Notes: generated by a model not told the origin, from the letters alone. Positions 31,933 through 42,755 are shown, counted from the stretch's first letter. The stretch is 64,000 nt of DNA from an uncultured Paracoccaceae bacterium (GCA_938002605.1 CALLAF010000030.1:1-64000); one strand, 5' to 3'. Program-made: numbers and translations.

Positions 31933-32646
31933 ATGGATAATGCTTCATATGCCGCGCTTACCCGTCAATCTGGACTTATGCGCGAAATGCAGATCGTCGC
32001 GAATAATATCGCAAATGCCTCGACAACCGGATTTCGCGCCGAAGGTATTATGTTTTCTGAACATATTAACGCACTTGGCCCTGATGCAAACTCATTATCG
32101 ATGGCGACCGCCCGCGTGCGCGACACGATCATGACCCAAGGCAGCTTAACCCAAACCGGCGGCACCTTTGATCTCGCGATCGAAGGCGAAGGTTTTTTCG
32201 TTGTTGAGACGCCAAATGGCCAGCGTCTTACCCGTGCAGGAGCGTTTAGTCCTAATGAAAACGGTGATCTGGTCACCCCTGAAGGCCACCCCGTTCTTGA
32301 TGCGGGCGGCGCGCCTCTTTTCGTCCCGCAAGGCGCGGGGCCGATCGGGATTGGCGCAGACGGTACTGTTAGCGCCGGTGGGCAGCCAATCGGTCAAGTT
32401 GGCGTCGTAACGCCTGACGATCCCAATCAGATGTTTCGCGAAAGCGGCGTGTTGTTTGACGCGCGCGGTGGGTTTACCCCGGCGCCGGGTGGGCGGGTTC
32501 TACAAGGCTTCCTAGAGGAATCAAACGTGAACCCCATCTTACAGGTCAGCCGCATGATTGAGGTCCAACGCGCCTACGAGCTCGGGCAGGGCTTTTTGGA
32601 CAACGAGCACGAACGCATTCGCGGCGTTATTAAATCGATCCGCTAA
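31933..32646 (+). CDS. flgF: Flagellar basal-body rod protein
   Basis: 237 aa; MREMQIVANNIANASTTGFRAE...; flgFG-type tandem. Confidence 0.9.
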   Translation: MDNASYAALTRQSGLMREMQIVANNIANASTTGFRAEGIMFSEHINALGPDANSLSMATARVRDTIMTQGSLTQTGGTFDLAIEGEGFFVVETPNGQRLTRAGAFSPNENGDLVTPEGHPVLDAGGAPLFVPQGAGPIGIGADGTVSAGGQPIGQVGVVTPDDPNQMFRESGVLFDARGGFTPAPGGRVLQGFLEESNVNPILQVSRMIEVQRAYELGQGFLDNEHERIRGVIKSIR

Positions 32647-32661
32647 CTCAGGAGGACCACC

Positions 32662-33447
32662 ATGCGCGCACTTGAAATCGCTGCCGCCGGCATGTCGGCG
32701 CAACAAACACGGGTCGAGGTAATTTCCAATAACCTCGCGAATATGAGCACGACGGGATACAACGCCCGGCGCGCCGAATTTGCGGATTTGCATTACCAAC
32801 AGGTGGCCCGCCCCGGCACCATTAACGCCTCTGATGGGACATCCCTGCCGACCGGCGTGCAGCTCGGACTTGGTGTGCGGACCACTGCGGTCTCTGTAAT
32901 GCTTTCACAAGGTTCGGTCGCAGCAACAGGTGGCGACTTAGACGTCGCAATTGAAGGCGACGGATATCTTGAGGTCACGATGCCCTCTGGCATTTCCGCC
33001 TATACGCGGGACCGTGGGCTCAAACTGACCGGCGATGGCCAAGTCGTCACCTCAGATGGTTACCCAGTCGTGCCGGACATCACAATCCCAAGCGATACGC
33101 GATCACTATCGATCAACGCCGAAGGTGAGGTATACGGGTATTTCGTCGATCAGATCGAGCCGCAACTATTGGGCCAGTTTACGATGGCTGGGTTTACCAA
33201 CCCCAAAGGGTTAGAAGCCGTCGGATCCAACCTATTTATTGAAACGCCCGCGTCCGGACCATCGCTTGTCGGCACCCCCGGCGAAGACGGGCTAGGCACC
33301 CTGCGGCAAGGGTATCTCGAAAATAGTTCAGTCGATCCCGTCCGTGAAGTCACCGACCTGATCGCCGCCCAGCGCGGCTATGAGCTGAACTCAAAGGTGA
33401 TCACAGCCGCCGACCAAATGCTCAGTTCAATGGTACAGATCCGATGA
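32662..33447 (+). CDS. flgG: Flagellar distal rod protein
   Basis: MRALEIAAAGMSAQQTRVEVISNNLANMSTTGYNARRAEFADLHYQQ...SSVDPVREVTDLIAAQRGYELNSKVI. Confidence 0.95.
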   Translation: MRALEIAAAGMSAQQTRVEVISNNLANMSTTGYNARRAEFADLHYQQVARPGTINASDGTSLPTGVQLGLGVRTTAVSVMLSQGSVAATGGDLDVAIEGDGYLEVTMPSGISAYTRDRGLKLTGDGQVVTSDGYPVVPDITIPSDTRSLSINAEGEVYGYFVDQIEPQLLGQFTMAGFTNPKGLEAVGSNLFIETPASGPSLVGTPGEDGLGTLRQGYLENSSVDPVREVTDLIAAQRGYELNSKVITAADQMLSSMVQIR

Positions 33448-33860
33448 TCCGGCTCATTGTGGCGTTTTTCTTGTTCGCGACATCAGTATGCGCTGAAACG
33501 GTTTTGGCCGCACGCACGATCCCGGCACAATCGACCATCATGCCCGAAGATATCATCGTTAACAGCCGCACGATACCTGGCGGCGTCGCCGAACCAAATG
33601 ACATCATCGGGATGGAAGCGCGCGTTGCACTATACGCAGGCCGCCCAATTCGGGCAGGCGATGTCGGGTTTCCAGCAGTTGTTGAACGCAACCAAATCAT
33701 TGCGCTCCATTATAACCAGCATGGCCTGTCGATCAGCACCGAAGGGCGTGCGCTGGGTCGGGCTGGGCCGGGTGACATCATTCGTGTGATGAACATCAGC
33801 TCGCGTAGCACCGTCACCGCCCAAATCGGTGCTGACGGCGCCGCCTACGTATCTCGTTAG
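33444..33860 (+). CDS. flgA: P-ring assembly chaperone
   Basis: Signal peptide; VLAARTIPAQSTIMPEDIIVN...RAGDVGFPAVVERNQIIALHYN (SAF-like). Confidence 0.88.
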   Translation: MIRLIVAFFLFATSVCAETVLAARTIPAQSTIMPEDIIVNSRTIPGGVAEPNDIIGMEARVALYAGRPIRAGDVGFPAVVERNQIIALHYNQHGLSISTEGRALGRAGPGDIIRVMNISSRSTVTAQIGADGAAYVSR

Positions 33861-33869
33861 GAGACGACA

Positions 33870-34592
33870 ATGCGCAAAATTCTAGGACTGTTGATTTGTC
33901 TTGCTGGGTGTTCAACCACGCCAATTGGACGCGCGCCCGATTTTACGCCGCTTGAACACACCGCAGAGCGTCAAGCGATGTTCAACCCCAGCATGCCAGA
34001 CCCTGTTGCATCAACGCAGCTTGGTCCCACGTCGCAAGCCTCGCTTTGGACGCGTGACCGCGGGTCGCTCTTGGGTGATCGGCGTGCAATGCAGCGCGGC
34101 GATATCATGACTGTTGTAATCGAAATCGATGATAGCGCGGAGATATCAAACTCTTCTGCCCGGTCCCGGTCGGGTTCGCAGCAGGCGGGCATCTCGCAAC
34201 TTGGCGGCATTCCACAGCGCGTTGATCCCCAGCTACCCGAAGGGGCTTCGTTGGCGGATTTGGTCGACTTAAGCTCCAATAGCAGCGCATCGGGTGATGG
34301 CTCGGTGAGCCGTAACGAGAAACTGACGCTGCGCGTCGCCGTAACGATCACGGACGTCCTACCCAACGGCGTTCTCGCAATCACCGGCCAGCAAGAAGTG
34401 CGAGTGAACTATGAATTGCGCGAGCTTATTGTCACTGGCTACGTACGGCCAGAAGATATCACGCGTCAAAACGAAATCACCTACGACAAGATCGCCTCAG
34501 CACGCATTTCATACGGCGGGCGCGGACAGATCACCGACATGCAGCAGCCCCGCTATGGACAGCAACTGCTTGAAAGCACGCTGCCATTTTGA
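33870..34592 (+). CDS. flgH: Flagellar L-ring protein
   Basis: Lipoprotein signal LLICLAGCSTT; LWTRDRGSLLGDRRAMQRGDIMTVVIEIDDSAE...GYVRPEDITRQNEITYDKIASARISYGGRG. Confidence 0.95.
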   Translation: MRKILGLLICLAGCSTTPIGRAPDFTPLEHTAERQAMFNPSMPDPVASTQLGPTSQASLWTRDRGSLLGDRRAMQRGDIMTVVIEIDDSAEISNSSARSRSGSQQAGISQLGGIPQRVDPQLPEGASLADLVDLSSNSSASGDGSVSRNEKLTLRVAVTITDVLPNGVLAITGQQEVRVNYELRELIVTGYVRPEDITRQNEITYDKIASARISYGGRGQITDMQQPRYGQQLLESTLPF

Positions 34593-34613
34593 CCCGGCAC
34601 GAAAGGAATTGTT

Positions 34614-35135
34614 ATGAAAAAGATGCTGTTGCCACTTGTATTGCTCGTGCTCGGAATCGGTGGGGGCGTCGGTGCCGGCGTCTTTCTGAAACCGGAGCCA
34701 GAACCTGAAATCGTGGCGGAAGATCTTGCCGAAGACAACCCTTGCGGTGACATGGCCACTGACACGCACGACGACGCCGATCATGTACCGGCCATCGACT
34801 TAGGTGAAGAACGCGAATACGCAAAGCTCAACAACCAATTTGTTATTCCCGTTGTCGAGGACGGCCTCGTTTCAGCCTTGGTGGTCATGGCGATCAGCCT
34901 AGAAGTGACACCCGATTCAAGCACGGGGGTGCTGGCATCTGAACCCAAGCTGCGCGACGCGTTCTTGCAAGTCATGTTCAACCACGCCAACATTGGTGGG
35001 TTTTCAGGTAACTTCACAACCGGAACCAACATGCGGGCGTTGCGCACCGAACTGTTACGAAATGCGCAGCGGATTTCAGGTAGCAATGTGACCGACGTTT
35101 TGATCACAGATATCGTGCGTCAAGATTCATCGTAA
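34614..35135 (+). CDS. FliL-like protein, paralogue 1
   Basis: N-terminal TM, acidic linker, REYAKLNNQFVIPVVEDGLVSALVVMAISLEV...LRTELLRNAQRISGSNVTDVLITDIVRQ. Confidence 0.7.
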   Translation: MKKMLLPLVLLVLGIGGGVGAGVFLKPEPEPEIVAEDLAEDNPCGDMATDTHDDADHVPAIDLGEEREYAKLNNQFVIPVVEDGLVSALVVMAISLEVTPDSSTGVLASEPKLRDAFLQVMFNHANIGGFSGNFTTGTNMRALRTELLRNAQRISGSNVTDVLITDIVRQDSS

Positions 35136-35515
35136 AGGCGCCGCAATTTGCGTGCCTCCTCGGTTTTCGCACGCCGCGCAACAAGCGCTTTCGCGGCCTG
35201 ATCGCGCCCAAACGCCTGCGCAAGTTCGGCCCGGCAATGTTCCTTCAGTGCCATGACCTGAGCCAATTCAGTATTTATGGTTGTACGCAGTTGGTCTACC
35301 CATTGCTGCCACCTGACGGTCGCATCTGCAGCAAACGCCGCATCAATCATGCTGACAGGAATTTGCTTTGGTTTTCCATCATGTGCGGCAAGCTGCGCAA
35401 GATTTTCGCGCAGCCCAGTTTCACGCGCCACAACAGCCGCCATTTTCGCCTGCGCCGCCTGCAACGTGATATCTGTTAACCGCGAAAGCCCCTGCATTTG
35501 CTTGATGTTCCCCAT
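35120..35515 (-). CDS. Coiled-coil protein, FliJ-like candidate
   Basis: 131-aa helical protein just downstream of flhB, convergent with the FliL-like gene (16-nt overlap). Confidence 0.5.
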   Translation of the reverse strand: MGNIKQMQGLSRLTDITLQAAQAKMAAVVARETGLRENLAQLAAHDGKPKQIPVSMIDAAFAADATVRWQQWVDQLRTTINTELAQVMALKEHCRAELAQAFGRDQAAKALVARRAKTEEARKLRRLYDES

Positions 35516-36594
35516 CAGAAGCGGACCTTTCTGCGAATAGCTTCGGCAAATCGTATTGCCGCCGCAACAGCGCGATAATGTTCAGGCGCGACGGCTTGCC
35601 CAATATCCACACCCGCATGCAAAGCACGCGCAGTGGGCGGATCAGGATGCACCGGCACGGCGTGTTCGAACGCGAGCTCTCGGATTTTGGCCGCCGTTTC
35701 GTCAACACCTTTCGCTACGCAAATCGGAGCAGCCTGCCCCGCGCGATCCCATTTTAAGGCAACCGCATAATGCGTTGGATTAACAATGACGACATCAGCA
35801 GTGGGCACATCGGCCAACATCTTGTTCATTGCAATCGCCTGACCTTTCATCCGGCGCTGCTGCTTCATCATCGGATCGCCTTCGGATTGCTTCATTTCGT
35901 CAATCATGTCTTTGCGGCTCATCCTGTTTTTACGAAGATGTTCCGCACGTTGCCACAAATAGTCGATGCAACCCAAGACCAGCGCGACACAAAGAACGAT
36001 CGCCATCAAACGCAATAAGATATTGCCGAGTGACATGACAACCAGCCCCGGAGGAAGATACATGGCGCCAACAATACGATCCATTTGTGACCGCAAAAAT
36101 ACGGCCATAACCACGCAATAAATCAACAATTTTGTAAAACTCTTGACAAACTCAAACAGCCCTTGGCGCCCGAACTTGTTCTTTATTCCAGAGATCACGG
36201 AAATACGGTTCAGCTTTGGGATGATTTTTGACGGGGTCACAACGAATGCCCGTTGCGCAATAATTGACAAGATCGCAAAGACAGCTGGCACCACAAACCA
36301 CGGCGCAGTGTTCACACCGACATTTCGTATCAAGCCACCCATCGTCGGAGAGCCAGGCCCATCAAACACGAGGCGGCTCAGCCCATCAGCCTGCGCAAGC
36401 ATTGTGCTTAAAGTGGTGCCCAGTTTCTGCAGCACATCGGATCCGACTGTAAGCAGTACAATGAGCGCGCCCGCATAGCCGGCTGCCGTGTTGAGATCAG
36501 CCGACTTCGCGATCTCGCCCTTTTTGCGCGCGTCGTCCAATTTCTTTTGACTGGGTTCAAATTGCTTTTCGCCCGCATCGGTTTCGTCGCTCAT
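35515..36594 (-). CDS. flhB: Flagellar export switch protein
   Basis: SDETDAGEKQFEPSQKKLDDARKKGEIAKS; autocleavage site VIVNPTHYAVALKW; start moved to MSDETD. Confidence 0.95.
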   Translation of the reverse strand: MSDETDAGEKQFEPSQKKLDDARKKGEIAKSADLNTAAGYAGALIVLLTVGSDVLQKLGTTLSTMLAQADGLSRLVFDGPGSPTMGGLIRNVGVNTAPWFVVPAVFAILSIIAQRAFVVTPSKIIPKLNRISVISGIKNKFGRQGLFEFVKSFTKLLIYCVVMAVFLRSQMDRIVGAMYLPPGLVVMSLGNILLRLMAIVLCVALVLGCIDYLWQRAEHLRKNRMSRKDMIDEMKQSEGDPMMKQQRRMKGQAIAMNKMLADVPTADVVIVNPTHYAVALKWDRAGQAAPICVAKGVDETAAKIRELAFEHAVPVHPDPPTARALHAGVDIGQAVAPEHYRAVAAAIRFAEAIRRKVRF

Positions 36595-37373
36595 GGGATC
36601 GGCCCAAACGGTGCCGACATAAACCTGACAAATGCCGCATGCCAAATGCCAAGCAAAATAGGCGCAGTCACAAGTAACAATATCATACCGCCAGCGGTGA
36701 TCGCGGGCGCGCCGACAAAAGAGACCATAAGCTGTGGCATCGCGCGGTTAATCACGCCTAAGACAACATTATACACAAGTGACGCGATCAAAAACGGCGC
36801 CGCGAGCGAGAACCCTAGTTCAAAAATGCGGCGGACCTCGTGCAGGCCCAGTTCAATAACCACATCGCCAGAAAGCATAGTGCCGACTGGCACCATCGCA
36901 TATGATTGGATCATATAGGACGCGACTTGAACGTGCAGCCCCAACATCACTGCCAGCGCCGTACCCCCAACCACCAAAAGGTGCCCTATCGCAGGTAACG
37001 GGTCAACACCTGCGGAGCCCCCAAAAAGTTGGGACAGCGAGGTAGATTGCGCCGCAATTGAACCCGCTATTTGAAGCGCCAATATAAAGAAGCGTAAAAA
37101 CAGACCCAGAAACAACCCGGTGATTGCTTCGGGTCCAGCAACTGCAAATGCGCGAAAAACATCGCCAGGGAATGGCGCGATTGACGGTACAATGGCCGGT
37201 GCCACAATAAAGGTAAATGCCAGCGATAAGGCGAGCCGGACACGCAACGGGACCGCTTGGTCCCCGAACGCCGGCATCGCCGCCATCATCGCACTGACCC
37301 TGACAAAAACGACAAAACCGGCCCATAGCGCAGATTGCGACAGCGGCAAAAGCGGCATGAGATCCGCAATCAT
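36591..37373 (-). CDS. fliR: Flagellar export protein
   Basis: ~6 TMs; VFVRVSAMMAAMPAFGDQAVPLRVRLALSLAFTF; between flhB and flhA with 4-nt overlaps. Confidence 0.93.
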   Translation of the reverse strand: MIADLMPLLPLSQSALWAGFVVFVRVSAMMAAMPAFGDQAVPLRVRLALSLAFTFIVAPAIVPSIAPFPGDVFRAFAVAGPEAITGLFLGLFLRFFILALQIAGSIAAQSTSLSQLFGGSAGVDPLPAIGHLLVVGGTALAVMLGLHVQVASYMIQSYAMVPVGTMLSGDVVIELGLHEVRRIFELGFSLAAPFLIASLVYNVVLGVINRAMPQLMVSFVGAPAITAGGMILLLVTAPILLGIWHAAFVRFMSAPFGPIP

Positions 37374-39520
37374 ACGGGGACTAAGCCAACAAGTGCCGGG
37401 CGCGCGTCGATGCCAATTTCTTCAAATGACAAAACCGGGTTCATGATCCCCTTTGCCGCCATAACTGTGCGCAAAAAACGCCGACGCCGCATTGACGTCA
37501 CGACTGCAGCATAAGCGCCCGAGTTCGCGGCCTGACCCAATTTGTCCGCGATACCGTCGGCAAGAATATTAAAGCTTTCAGGCGGCAACGCGACATCGCC
37601 GCCACCACGATCAGTCCGAATTTCATAGGTCGTAAATGTGTCTTCCCACTCGGGTGCTAGCTGAACGAGCGGGATCGTACCGTCAGGCCGTCGCATTTCG
37701 GCGACCAATTGAAAACCCAAACGCTGGCGAACATGCTCTGTGATCCCTTCTGCAGTGGGGTGTAGCTGCCTGCCTTCGGCCGCGGCCTCGATGATCAATG
37801 GCAGGTTCCGGATCGAAACACGTTCCTCTAACAACAGCCGCAGCACCGAAAGAAGCAACTCAAATGGGATTTTGTCTGGAACCAGCTCGTCAAGCATTTT
37901 GCGGTTTGCTTCAGAACGTGCAGGGTCACTGAGGTTAACCATTTCCTCAAGCCGTCGTCGCAGCGCCTTAAATGTAAGTAGCCGTGGGAAATTACGCTTA
38001 ACAATTTCGAGTAAATGCGTCGCCAAAACCTCTGCGGGTTGGACAGTTGTGAGCCCTGCTAAGGCCGCATCCTCCTGACTATCCGAAGAAATCCATTTTG
38101 CGGGCGCGCCATAAACGGGTTCATCGACAATATCGCCAGGCACATCTATAGGATCGCCATCATTTATTAGCGCCAATATTTGATCCGGCCGGAGCGTATC
38201 TCGGACTTGCTCAACACCCTGTACATGCACGACGTAGCTACCCGGTGGCAGTGACGCATTATCAGTTAACCGAATTTCAGGCAGCAAAACACCGAACGAC
38301 GTTGCAACATGGCTGCGCATGTTCGCGATCCGCGCGTCTAGCCCGGTGCCTGGATCCAATACCATATCGACCAAATCTGGCGCGAACTCGACATGGATAT
38401 CGTCCAAATCCAGCACATCCCCCATCGATGCTTGGGGCGGCGTTTCGACGGTCTCATTTGATGCATCCATATCATTTTGTGCAGTTTTCTTTGCTACGGC
38501 CGCCATTGCGAACGCGCTGCCAGCGAGCGCCGCCGCCCCTAAAATAAATGGAATAAACGGCAAACCAGGCACAAGCGCAAAAAGCGCCATTAGTATACCG
38601 ACCGTCGCCAATGCCGATGGGTGTCTTCCAAGCTGCGAAACCAAGGCCAAATCAGTTGGGCCCGTTGCCCCACCACGCGCCAAAAGCAAAGCGGAGGCAA
38701 TCGAAATAACAACCGCCGGGATTTGCGACACCAAGCCATCCCCAACGGTCAAAATAGCATAAGTTTCAAAAGCTTGCGAAATCGGCATATCGTTCACTGC
38801 CACGCCGATGATTAATCCCATGATAAGATTAAGAGCCGTAATAAGAAGTCCCGCGATGGCGTCACCCTTCACAAATTTCGACGCGCCATCCAATGAGCCA
38901 AAGAACGTCGTTTCGGCTTGTTCTTGTTCGCGCCGCGCTTTTGCTTCTTGGTGATTAATAACCCCCGCTGACATATCGCTATCGATTGCGAGCTGCTTGC
39001 CTGGCATCGCATCCAATGCAAACCGCGCACCAACTTCGGCCATGCGCGTCGCACCCTTATTGATCACGACAAAGTTAACGATGAGCAAGACACAAAACAC
39101 CACCAAGCCCAACAAGACATTGCCGCCCATCACAAACATCGCAAAGCCTTCGATCACATCGCCAGCCGCGTTTGTACCAGTGTGCCCTTCGCCGATAATC
39201 AGTTTTGTTGATGAAACATTTAGAGAAAGCCGCAACATTAATGAAGCAAGCAGAACCGTAGGAAACGCAGAAAAATCTAGCGGTCGGTCAATGAAAAGCG
39301 TCACGGTAAACATCAGAATTGCGAGCGCAAATGATGCAGCAAGCCCAATGTCCAGTAACCACGCTGGGACGGGAAGAATCATCATCACGATGACCGCCAT
39401 AAGCGCGAGAGCAAGAAGGATCGTTGGCTGAAACAACGCACGAAATGAAAGCGGGCTCATGGTCGGTGACCCGTTGTTAGAGACATAGCCCGCACTATCT
39501 GCAGTTTTTGTTGTGCCCAT
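37370..39520 (-). CDS. flhA: Flagellar export gate protein
   Basis: 716 aa; FPTVLLASLMLRLSLNVSSTKLIIGEGHTGTNAAGDVIEGFAMFVMGGN; MPGKQLAIDSDMSAGVINHQEAKARR. Confidence 0.97.
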   Translation of the reverse strand: MGTTKTADSAGYVSNNGSPTMSPLSFRALFQPTILLALALMAVIVMMILPVPAWLLDIGLAASFALAILMFTVTLFIDRPLDFSAFPTVLLASLMLRLSLNVSSTKLIIGEGHTGTNAAGDVIEGFAMFVMGGNVLLGLVVFCVLLIVNFVVINKGATRMAEVGARFALDAMPGKQLAIDSDMSAGVINHQEAKARREQEQAETTFFGSLDGASKFVKGDAIAGLLITALNLIMGLIIGVAVNDMPISQAFETYAILTVGDGLVSQIPAVVISIASALLLARGGATGPTDLALVSQLGRHPSALATVGILMALFALVPGLPFIPFILGAAALAGSAFAMAAVAKKTAQNDMDASNETVETPPQASMGDVLDLDDIHVEFAPDLVDMVLDPGTGLDARIANMRSHVATSFGVLLPEIRLTDNASLPPGSYVVHVQGVEQVRDTLRPDQILALINDGDPIDVPGDIVDEPVYGAPAKWISSDSQEDAALAGLTTVQPAEVLATHLLEIVKRNFPRLLTFKALRRRLEEMVNLSDPARSEANRKMLDELVPDKIPFELLLSVLRLLLEERVSIRNLPLIIEAAAEGRQLHPTAEGITEHVRQRLGFQLVAEMRRPDGTIPLVQLAPEWEDTFTTYEIRTDRGGGDVALPPESFNILADGIADKLGQAANSGAYAAVVTSMRRRRFLRTVMAAKGIMNPVLSFEEIGIDARPALVGLVPV

Positions 39521-39693
39521 CGAAGGGCGAGGCCTCGAAGCCGATATTTCCAGCTTACGCAGCGCGAAAGCTTCCGCGTACTCAAGTCGTTTTGGTAAGG
39601 CATTCTGCCAATCATGCGGTCACGCTCTTATTATTATACCGGTCCCAGAGTACCCCGCCAAAGGTTGATAATTCGTAAGCGATAAACGGGTAG

Positions 39694-41808
39694 CTACGGA
39701 TCGTTTGGTAGTGGAAAGCGATTTAAGATTGCATCAAGAGTTTCACGCGTTTCTTGTGATCGCGAAAGTAACTCCCGACTGCTCGCAAGTGGTGTACCGG
39801 ATTGGGTGTTATCCTCACGGGACAGCATCGCCTCGGAGGCCGCTTGAAGTATTGGGTCTGAGGATGTCGTAAGCTGCTGCCAATTTCCTTGCCCCCAACT
39901 TGCGATTTCGTCCGCGCCTTGGCCTGCCCCCTGACTGTCGTCTAAAACAGTAGGGGGTAGAGGAATTTCAGCGTCAGCTGGAAGTGTTTGCACTGCATCA
40001 TCTGGCGGTACAAATGCAGTTGCGCGAGTTAGGAAACCCAGGGCACTCAGGCGCTCAGAAACCGAGTGCCGGGCGACCGCAGAAAACCTTTCTGGTGGAT
40101 GATCAAACGCGAAAACAAGAAATGTGGCATCGTCTAAAGAACGAACAGCGCGCATTGCGAGTTCATCATTCAATTTTTGCACGCGCTCTGGTCCTAAAAC
40201 GACGCTTTCGTCCATGATCAACTTTGCGGCCTGATCGATTTCACCTTGCATGAAATACGCACGCGCCTGAGCGTAGGCGAGATCCCCAGAAACTGGTAAA
40301 TGCGCGTTTTCAAATCGAAGCGCATCTACGAGCACATAGTCCGATTGTGTGATTTCAGTATTGTTTTCAATGGCGACATTCAAGAATTCAATCATAACCT
40401 TTGGGGTCACGCGCGGATCTTCTCTCGCCACAACAGCGAGCGCGCTTTGCACGCCGGCATCGTCACCCATTGCATGATCCAAAGACGCCTCTGCTAGGGT
40501 AGTATCAAGTGTTTTTGCCACATCATCGCGACTGACATCTAGCGCTTGGAGTGCGCCGTCATGATCCCCAAGTCGGACAAATCGCTCGGAAAGCATTGGA
40601 CCAATATGGCGCTGCAAATGGACGGGCAGCGCCTTGAAACCGCTCAGCGTAGCGGCGCGATTCAGCTGTGCGTCCAGCGGCCCATCACCATTGGCGAGCA
40701 AGGCCCAAAGTGCGACAGGTGACGCACAGCTAACCTGCTCCTCAAAAAGCTCTTTCGCGACAAGATCACCATCGATGATCTGCGCGATTTGAGATAAATA
40801 TATGCGCTCCTGAGAATGAACCCCATCTAACTCCAACGTCCGCAGCGCCTCTTGGCCGAATCCAAAGTACACGTAAGTTTGGGCCAGTCGCAGAACAGCG
40901 GTTTCATCGGCCAGGCCAGCGTCTGTGAATACATCGCGCCGTCCAAGCGCAATTTGCGCCGAAAACGGCAATTCGTTCCCCCAATTGGGCACGTCAAAGT
41001 ATAACGCGGGCAAGCACTGTTTGCCCGTTTGCGTTGCAAGGGTTGGCGGGTCTTCTGGGATTGCGGCGATATCGCGATTTGTACGTGTTCCGATTCCGGG
41101 AACAGCGGCTTGAGCGCCGTGCAATTCTTCGCGAACCGTCGCTTCAATGTCACCTGCATCCGTTCTCACTGGCAGATCTTGTTCCAATACCCCCTGCGAC
41201 AACCCCTCGGCTAGGCTTGCGACTATTGACGTCTCTAGTTCATTCAACTCATCTTCAAATGCTGTTGCACTTCTTTCTGACGCCAGAACCTCCTGCGGCA
41301 AATTTGCTTCAACGTCTTGCACTCGCGGCAACTCAATTTGCGGCACCCCGATCACGGGAAAGATCGCCTGATCGGGGAAAACATAGGGTTGTCCGACTGG
41401 CCGCGCCGCGGTTTCGGACGTGTCCAGACGGCGTTCAAATGGCGAACTTGGCAATGGCGGCCCGTCGGATACATCAATCACGAGAACATCATCGTCCACA
41501 AGAAATGCTTCGGCCCGGCAATCGCAGGGCACAGAAAACTGCAATTCTCCGGCGCGCGGTTGGGTTATTTCCGCGATGCGGTCCTTTGGTATGAGATCGT
41601 AAAACCCTCGCAAATCATAGTCTTTGTCCGAAGGTAATCGTAGTAAATACCCGGCCTCAGCCCGGCCTAAAACCCAATCTGTTCCTGGTGTAATGCGAAA
41701 GACCATCCGCGTGAATTGCGGATGTTCGCCAGTTTGCACATGAATCGGTGCGGCTGCCACGGCCAACGGCAAAATGACCAGAACCAGCGAACAAATGAAA
41801 CGCTTCAT
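39694..41808 (-). CDS. Periplasmic TPR-type protein with AMIN-like N-terminal domain (candidate MotC analogue)
   Basis: Signal peptide MKRFICSLVLVILPLAVAAAPIHVQTGEHPQFTRMVFRI...; helical repeats; immediately downstream of motA (4-nt overlap). Confidence 0.6.
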   Translation of the reverse strand: MKRFICSLVLVILPLAVAAAPIHVQTGEHPQFTRMVFRITPGTDWVLGRAEAGYLLRLPSDKDYDLRGFYDLIPKDRIAEITQPRAGELQFSVPCDCRAEAFLVDDDVLVIDVSDGPPLPSSPFERRLDTSETAARPVGQPYVFPDQAIFPVIGVPQIELPRVQDVEANLPQEVLASERSATAFEDELNELETSIVASLAEGLSQGVLEQDLPVRTDAGDIEATVREELHGAQAAVPGIGTRTNRDIAAIPEDPPTLATQTGKQCLPALYFDVPNWGNELPFSAQIALGRRDVFTDAGLADETAVLRLAQTYVYFGFGQEALRTLELDGVHSQERIYLSQIAQIIDGDLVAKELFEEQVSCASPVALWALLANGDGPLDAQLNRAATLSGFKALPVHLQRHIGPMLSERFVRLGDHDGALQALDVSRDDVAKTLDTTLAEASLDHAMGDDAGVQSALAVVAREDPRVTPKVMIEFLNVAIENNTEITQSDYVLVDALRFENAHLPVSGDLAYAQARAYFMQGEIDQAAKLIMDESVVLGPERVQKLNDELAMRAVRSLDDATFLVFAFDHPPERFSAVARHSVSERLSALGFLTRATAFVPPDDAVQTLPADAEIPLPPTVLDDSQGAGQGADEIASWGQGNWQQLTTSSDPILQAASEAMLSREDNTQSGTPLASSRELLSRSQETRETLDAILNRFPLPNDP

Positions 41809-42674
41809 GCCGCACTTTGCTTTGTCGCCTTCAAAGCATCCTCCATATCCGCGAAACTTGGACGGTAGGCACCTGGCATGTTCTGGCGTCCAACCTCGAT
41901 ACAAATGTTTGGCGCATGCTCATACAGGTTCGCGACCAAGACTTCGCGGATCAATTGATGAAAGTGCGCGTCTTCTTCGATTACCGCTTTTACCTTGACC
42001 GAAAATGGGCCGACCAGACCGTAGGCCAGAAACACCCCCAAAAATGTACCAACTAGCGCACCACCAATGAGTTTCCCAAGCACTTCAGGGGGCTGATCAA
42101 TCGATCCCATCGTCTTAATAACCCCGAGCACCGCGGCCACAATTCCCAATGCGGGCAAGCCATCCGCGACAGTTTGCAGCGCATGTGTCGAATGCATTTT
42201 ATGGTGCAGGGTTGCCTCGATTCTCTTTTCCAAAATTTCTTCGACCTGATGTGGATCATCGTAATTCATCGATGCGGATCGCAAGGTGTCGCAAATCAGC
42301 GCAATGGCTTCGCCGTCATCTAAAATCTTAGGGTACTTACCAAAAATTGTCGACGAATCAGGTGCTTCGATATGGCTTTCAAGTGAAACCGGATTGGTGC
42401 GCGCGACGCGAATGAGTTCAAACAGGAGGCACAAAACATCGCTGTAGTCTTGTGCGTTCCACTTCGGGCCCTTGAACACCTTTCCAATATCTTTGATCGT
42501 GTGTTTGATCGCGGCGCCATCATTACTAATCGTGAAGGCCCCGATTGCCGCGCCACCAATCATGATCATCTCAAATGGCAACGTCTTAAGGATAATCCCC
42601 ATTTTCCCGCCAGCTAAGAGATAGCCGCCGAACACTGTTACAAAAACGAAAACAACACCAATCAAGCCAACCAT
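41805..42674 (-). CDS. motA: Flagellar stator protein
   Basis: MVGLIGVVFVFVTVFGGYLLAGGKMGIILKTLPFEMIMIGGAAIGAFTI; VADGLPALGIVAAVLGVIKTMG. Confidence 0.96.
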   Translation of the reverse strand: MVGLIGVVFVFVTVFGGYLLAGGKMGIILKTLPFEMIMIGGAAIGAFTISNDGAAIKHTIKDIGKVFKGPKWNAQDYSDVLCLLFELIRVARTNPVSLESHIEAPDSSTIFGKYPKILDDGEAIALICDTLRSASMNYDDPHQVEEILEKRIEATLHHKMHSTHALQTVADGLPALGIVAAVLGVIKTMGSIDQPPEVLGKLIGGALVGTFLGVFLAYGLVGPFSVKVKAVIEEDAHFHQLIREVLVANLYEHAPNICIEVGRQNMPGAYRPSFADMEDALKATKQSAA

Positions 42675-42755
42675 GTGGGAAGTCCCCTTACTTTAATCTA
42701 CCACCATCGGCATCCGAATCTGTTTTAGCGCAAAGGTGTTAAATAACTCTCAGCG

